A DNA stretch of 64,000 nucleotides from Gamsiella multidivaricata (lineage: Eukaryota > Mortierellomycota > Mortierellomycetes > Mortierellales > Mortierellaceae). Where the stretch lies: NCBI RefSeq assembly GCF_025024155.1, contig NW_026251713.1, positions 434,001-498,000 of the forward strand, written 5' to 3'. The notes beneath the pieces were generated by a model that saw nothing but the letters and a program-made list of their open reading frames with translations, did not search any database and had not been told where the DNA came from. The position numbers were made by a program, and so were the translations under genes. The first letter of the stretch is position 1. Every line of letters starts with the position of its first letter. Shown piece by piece: positions 60,281 through 64,000 of the stretch.

Positions 60281-60766
60281 GAGGGAAAAAGAGAAAAGAG
60301 AGAGTGGGAAAGCGGGACAGCGGTGTTCTTAAAGAGTGAAAAGTGCTCTCCTCCTTTGTATTTAGCGGTAGATGGACATGGGATGGATCCAATCTAGCGT
60401 TTGTAAACAACCTGTAGGCGTATTCCAGAAGAAAGAGACTGGGGCTCTCATAAATTATCTTTTTTTATGGCATGTAAGAAGCACCGCCATCGCCCTTCCC
60501 CTGTTCTCACCAAGTCCATTGCCTCCACAGTTGGTTGTTGTTGCAGCCAGCCAGTCCTATCTAATTCCAACCATGAGGTGGGGGGGGGGGGGGGGAATGT
60601 CATTTGCTTGTGTTTGTTTGGCAAGTGCGCTATTGTATGATCGAGCGTTCCATAGTCTGCGGCAGACACTCAGAGTGTTGGCACTGCCACACCGGAAGCA
60701 CCAGAAAACGGACTTTCGGCGAAAGAAAGAAGCAGGAGCATCAAACCAACACAACGCTGCCTACAA

Positions 60767-60932
60767 GTCTGTCTGTCTGTTTGTCTGTTTGTCTGTTTGT
60801 CTGTTTGTCTGTTTGTCTGCTTGTCTGTTTGTCTGTTTGTCTGTTTGTCTGTTTGTCTGTTTGTCTGCTTGTCTGTTTGTCTGCTTGTCTGCTTGTCTGC
60901 CTGTTTGTCTGTTTGTCTGTCTGTCTGTCTGT
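60767..60932. repeat. TGTC/TGTT microsatellite
   Basis: About 40 tetranucleotide units alternating GTCT and GTTT, with some GCTT; pure (GTCT)n at both ends. It is open in several frames but the resulting Cys/Leu/Val periodic peptides are not genes. Confidence 0.95.
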
Positions 60933-61058
60933 CGACCGCACAAATACACTGTTACGCGTGGCGGAAGTTCAAATTATTCAGGACCATGAAAGACCCTTAA
61001 TAAGAAACATCCAACGGTCGCACAGCCATACTCTCGGTTTCTTTCCATCTGGACTTCC

Positions 61059-61189
61059 AAAGATCATTCATTCCTAACATAGACCCCAATTACATGTCAT
61101 ACGTGGCTTTTCAGTATTATTCACCGCCTAGACTACAATAAAGTTCCTGGCTTAAAAAAAAAAAAAAAAAAAAAAAAAGATCATTCATT
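61059..61189 (+). mobile_element. retroposed mRNA 3' end with target-site duplication
   Basis: AAAGATCATTCATT at 61059-61072 is repeated at 61176-61189 (the first A's merge with the tail). Between the copies lie about 81 bases of unique sequence, AATAAA at 61137-61142 and, 11 bases later, a 25-base poly(A) (61154-61178). This is the signature of a severely 5'-truncated processed retrocopy made by target-primed reverse transcription. It sits five bases before the next start codon. Confidence 0.8.
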
Positions 61190-61194
61190 GGCCA

Positions 61195-62802
61195 ATGGAA
61201 CAACAGCCAACACATCGCTATGAACACCAGGAAGGAGCAAACGGTGTTACACCCGTAGCCGATCTGTCACAGGAACAGGAATTCCATCCACCTATCAGTC
61301 TGTTTTTGTCTGTACCAGCAGGTCTCGAAGATGTTGCAGTGCGCAAGCTACCGGCAATGCTAGTCAAGGTTGCCACCAAAATCAGCTACATAATTGGATC
61401 CGGCTACGTGACCATGGACCTCCTTCAGTTTAAAAACGATATTGCTGGATTGGAGAATCAGACGATAATTCAAGCGATTGCAGATCTTGTGCAATATCCA
61501 CCACTCTGTATCTTTGCCGCCTATGTTTCCATGGGAGAAATTGACATTCCTCGACAGATCTTTGACATGCCACACCGACTCTTGGAATATGCAGCTAATG
61601 GCTTTCAAGATCAGCAGTCGAAGGAAGGAGAGAAGGAACATACAACTCCAGGGCCGTTGAATGAGAATGGAACTGGTGATCTGGGATTGCGGTGGCAGGA
61701 TGCGTTATCCGTTCTTAAAAGCACATCGGCATCTCTCGCGAGACGTCTTTGTCCAGCCAACACTGCCAACGCAGCGATTCGTTTCAGAGGGTCATTCGAT
61801 CGAGGGAATGTACAACACAAGGGCGTTCGGTCCCAGGATCTTGCAGCAGGACTTGGGGATGTGACAGGGAAGCTGTTTCCAAAATGGAGGGTTGATCTGA
61901 AAGAGTTTGATGCCGAGGTCATGGGCAGATGGATTCAGGACGACCTGGAAGAGATCCATTACAAAGCAGATCCGTCGGATACACACCTGCTGCCTGAGCA
62001 GAAACAGCAAGCGGAGAAGCAGCAGTTCAAAAGGATGCAGGTTGGAATGACACTACCCCTCGCCCTTTCAACATGTCCGTACCGGTTTCGGCCCATGGAT
62101 GGTCGTACAGCCCTAAGGATGGAAATCGCATACACACTCCTGGCATTGGCCGGTCCAGAGCCCGGAGATGTTGTCATGGATCTGTGCTCAGGCGTCGGTA
62201 CGATCCCCATCGTGGGGGCTACACATTACCCCAATTGTTTATTTGTTGGATCGGAGATTGTGCCACACAATGTCGACAAGGCGATCGAGAACTCAAGGGG
62301 CATGAAGGAAAAGTTGGATCAATTACGGTCGCAATTATCCAGCAGATCTTCTTCAAGGGCTCCGCAACATCATGGCTACCCCAGTTTACTGATGGGCGAC
62401 GCGAGGGCAGTTTGCTGGCGACCAGGCACAGTGGACCTCATTGTTAGCGGTAACATTGAATATAAATTTAATTTTCGTATATTGGTACTCCGTTGTATAC
62501 TTGTCTTTTCATTGTCTAACCATCTGTACACTTTCTACTCGATTGTTCATGTGGAAATAGATCTACCATGGGGCCAGCGCGAGAGTTCACACATGTACAA
62601 CTGCAAACTGTATCCACGACTTGTGAAGGAGGCGATCCGGTTACTGAAGAAGAATGGCCGGGCTGTGTTTGTTACGGGGGAGCGCAAGTTGCTGCAGAGA
62701 CAGTTAGATGCACCGTTCGCGAGATCGTGTTTGAGGCTGCTGCAGAGAAGGGAGATCACGATAGGGTTCAAGGTGATGGTCTTTGAGCTGGAGCGCATAT
62801 GA
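61195..62802 (+). CDS. THUMP-domain RNA guanine-N2 methyltransferase (THUMPD3-like)
   Basis: Exons 61195-62449 and 62561-62802; 498 residues. The N terminus opens with SLFLSVPAGLEDVAVRKLPA, the usual start of THUMP-methyltransferase proteins; the THUMP part extends to about residue 240 (AIRFRGSFDRGNVQHKGV). The Rossmann methyltransferase follows: YRFRPMDGRTALRMEIAYTL, VVMDLCSGVGTIPIVGA (SAM binding), GSEIVPHNVDKA (acidic residue for the ribose), LLMGDARAVCWRPG, SDLPWGQR (catalytic D-P-P-W-type motif) and KNGRAVFVTGERK. Relatives make N2-methylguanosine in tRNA (position 6) or in U6 snRNA; which applies here cannot be settled by reading. The intron splits the Asp of the catalytic motif. Confidence 0.92.
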   Translation: MEQQPTHRYEHQEGANGVTPVADLSQEQEFHPPISLFLSVPAGLEDVAVRKLPAMLVKVATKISYIIGSGYVTMDLLQFKNDIAGLENQTIIQAIADLVQYPPLCIFAAYVSMGEIDIPRQIFDMPHRLLEYAANGFQDQQSKEGEKEHTTPGPLNENGTGDLGLRWQDALSVLKSTSASLARRLCPANTANAAIRFRGSFDRGNVQHKGVRSQDLAAGLGDVTGKLFPKWRVDLKEFDAEVMGRWIQDDLEEIHYKADPSDTHLLPEQKQQAEKQQFKRMQVGMTLPLALSTCPYRFRPMDGRTALRMEIAYTLLALAGPEPGDVVMDLCSGVGTIPIVGATHYPNCLFVGSEIVPHNVDKAIENSRGMKEKLDQLRSQLSSRSSSRAPQHHGYPSLLMGDARAVCWRPGTVDLIVSGNIEYKFNFRILVLRCILVFSLSNHLYTFYSIVHVEIDLPWGQRESSHMYNCKLYPRLVKEAIRLLKKNGRAVFVTGERKLLQRQLDAPFARSCLRLLQRREITIGFKVMVFELERI

Positions 62803-63295
62803 GGATAAGATGTTGTCGATGCCCCTCTCATGCTGGTCAAGATCAGGACCAAGACCCAGATTGTCAGGAGAGCACGATCCTGTTTGAAGCAGAGTCCATT
62901 GTAATGGTAATAAAAAAAGAAAAAAGAGAACCTTTGAGGTGGCGGGACAGGGCTCTGTTTCAGTGAGGCAGCTTTCTTGCCTGTCCATCCGAGTCCTGGG
63001 CTGATGTACCCTCCTCCACTCTTTCTTCTTGTCCATCCGTATCCACCGTATCCACCGCTGCATTCGCTGCATTCGCTGCATTCGCTGCATTCGCCCTTGT
63101 CGATCTGGACTGCTTGGCTTGTGCGTCCGTCTTGCTCATACAAACTCCGTCTCCATATCTCCATATCCGTGCATAGTCCATAAAACCTTCTTCGCCACCC
63201 ACAACACCTCCTTCCTCCTCTTCATCCCCCCGACACCCGAATCCTCGTCCTTTGAGCTCCCTCCTCCTCGTACAGCAGACATCTGCACGCACGCA
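62803..63295. other. intergenic region THUMP gene / receptor gene
   Basis: 3' flank with AATAAA-like AT-rich patch near 62908, then a pyrimidine-rich leader with a GCATTCGCT tandem (63060-63092). No gene supported. Confidence 0.5.
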
Positions 63296-63871
63296 ATGCT
63301 ACAGCGAAGGGTCCCTTCGTCCCTCGTCCATAGACCACTCTTTGCAAGACAGGGGATCCCTTCGGTCGCAAAAGACTCCTCGCCTGCTTCAAATACCCAT
63401 GGGTTCGTCGCAGACACCCTAGCAACTGCGTTTTCTACACCGCCATCTTCTTCGCTCGCACACCTGGCCTTTATCTCCCCAATAGAGTCGACCCATGGGT
63501 CCAGCTTCCATTCCATCTATCCACACAGTGCTGGAGACGACATGACACGGCCCAGGCTGTCGATTGTTATCATTGTCAACTGGTTAAGCCTTATTGGGTC
63601 CCTGTTGATCATCCTCCAGGTCCCTCGAGTAGCGCAGCGGGTACCAGCACAGCGGAAGCGCATGACCATCACTTTATTCACAGCCATATCCAACTTTGGA
63701 TTCTCTCTCGCCAATGTCATCACAGGTAGCTTGAAGCTGGAGCAGACATTGTATTTGAACCATGTGCGACTAATTCGCTACGAGAAACTGAGCAACCGAT
63801 ACTTGGCTCTCGAAATAGACCTCGCTTCGACAACCACCCGTCTGCCGTGCACATTCTCCGCCTGGTGCTAT
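63296..63871 (+). CDS. seven-helix receptor, N-terminal part (runs off the window)
   Basis: Exon 1 63296-63725 and exon 2 63819-63871 are supported; the rest lies beyond the right edge. After about 80 polar residues the protein has MTRPRLSIVIIVNWLSLIGS (helix 1), a basic loop VAQRVPAQRKRM and a second helix ITLFTAISNFGFSLANVITG. Exon 2 encodes DLASTTTRLPCTFSAWCY: a Cys just before the third helix, as in class E / cAMP-receptor-like and git3-like fungal receptors. Sequence 63726-63818 is also open in frame, but it has a good donor, a CTAAT branch site and a TAG acceptor, so I treat it as an intron. Start could also be the Met at 63542. Ligand unknown. Confidence 0.7.
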
Positions 63872-63906
63872 GTATGTAACCAGACCATTTTTTTTTCTTT
63901 TGATTT

Positions 63907-63937
63907 GCTCTGCTCTGCTCTGCTCTGCTCTGCTCTG

Positions 63938-63972
<35 letters not shown>
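63907..63972. repeat. GCTCT microsatellite followed by poly(A)
   Basis: Six GCTCT units (63907-63939) followed directly by about 33 A. It lies in an apparent intron of the receptor gene. Confidence 0.9.
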
Positions 63973-63974
<2 letters not shown>

Positions 63975-64000
63975 CGGTCGAAACTCACTCTTCTGTTGCT

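Larger units (their letters stand above)
60136..61058. other. repeat-rich intergenic region
   Basis: Contains GA-rich tandem sequence, a run of about 16 G near 60580-60595 and a long TGTC/TGTT microsatellite. No gene supported. Confidence 0.6.

Noticed and set aside
60764..60990. long open frames with periodic Cys-Leu-Val or Thr-Asp-Arg-Gln peptides
   Set aside because: They are translations of a tetranucleotide microsatellite, open in several frames on both strands.

Overview
The window is nuclear DNA of an intron-rich fungus, most likely an early-diverging lineage of the Mortierella type. Evidence for a fungus: short GT-AG introns in almost every gene, Zn2Cys6 and USF-like bHLH regulators, a PMT4-class O-mannosyltransferase, a chitin-binding CBM18 surface protein, a DEF1 homologue and a git3-like seven-helix receptor. 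The Mortierella assignment is inference from gene style, a putative glucuronan-lyase-like protein and long A/T homopolymers. All exon coordinates were derived by hand from reading-frame continuity, splice dinucleotides and remembered family signatures; no search was run.

Layout, left to right: NF-YC/HAP5 (5' end outside), YOP1, prolyl oligopeptidase, a membrane-anchored alginate-lyase-fold protein, an A20/AN1 zinc-finger protein (-), an M13 metallopeptidase (-), a DCAF4-like WD protein (-) head to head with DPM1 (+), URI1/Bud27 (+) converging on eIF2-gamma (-), DEF1 (+) converging on PMT4 (-). From about 31 to 37.7 kb the window is gene-poor: decayed non-LTR retroelement pieces, a serial insertion array just upstream of a tRNA-Ser(CGA), and one candidate 50-residue membrane protein gene. 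Then a USF-like bHLH factor (+), a UPF0303 protein (-), a CBM18 protein (-), glucose-6-phosphate 1-epimerase (+), primase small subunit (+), a Zn2Cys6 factor (+), a 1505-residue unrecognised protein (+), a Cys-rich membrane protein (-), a THUMP methyltransferase (+), and the first exons of a receptor running off the right edge.

The genes are mostly housekeeping and do not form an operon or cluster. One functional link exists: DPM1 makes dolichol-phosphate-mannose and PMT4 consumes it. YOP1, PMT4 and DPM1 are all ER proteins.

The most unusual content is (1) the chain of poly(A)-tailed insertions at 32.6-34.3 kb that reuse the same short target, with exact 18- and 19-bp duplications around two of them; (2) a tiny retroposed mRNA 3' end, with its own AATAAA and poly(A), lying five bases before the THUMP gene start codon; (3) two GC-AG introns and 12-26-nt microexons in conserved genes; (4) the candidate 50-residue membrane protein gene.
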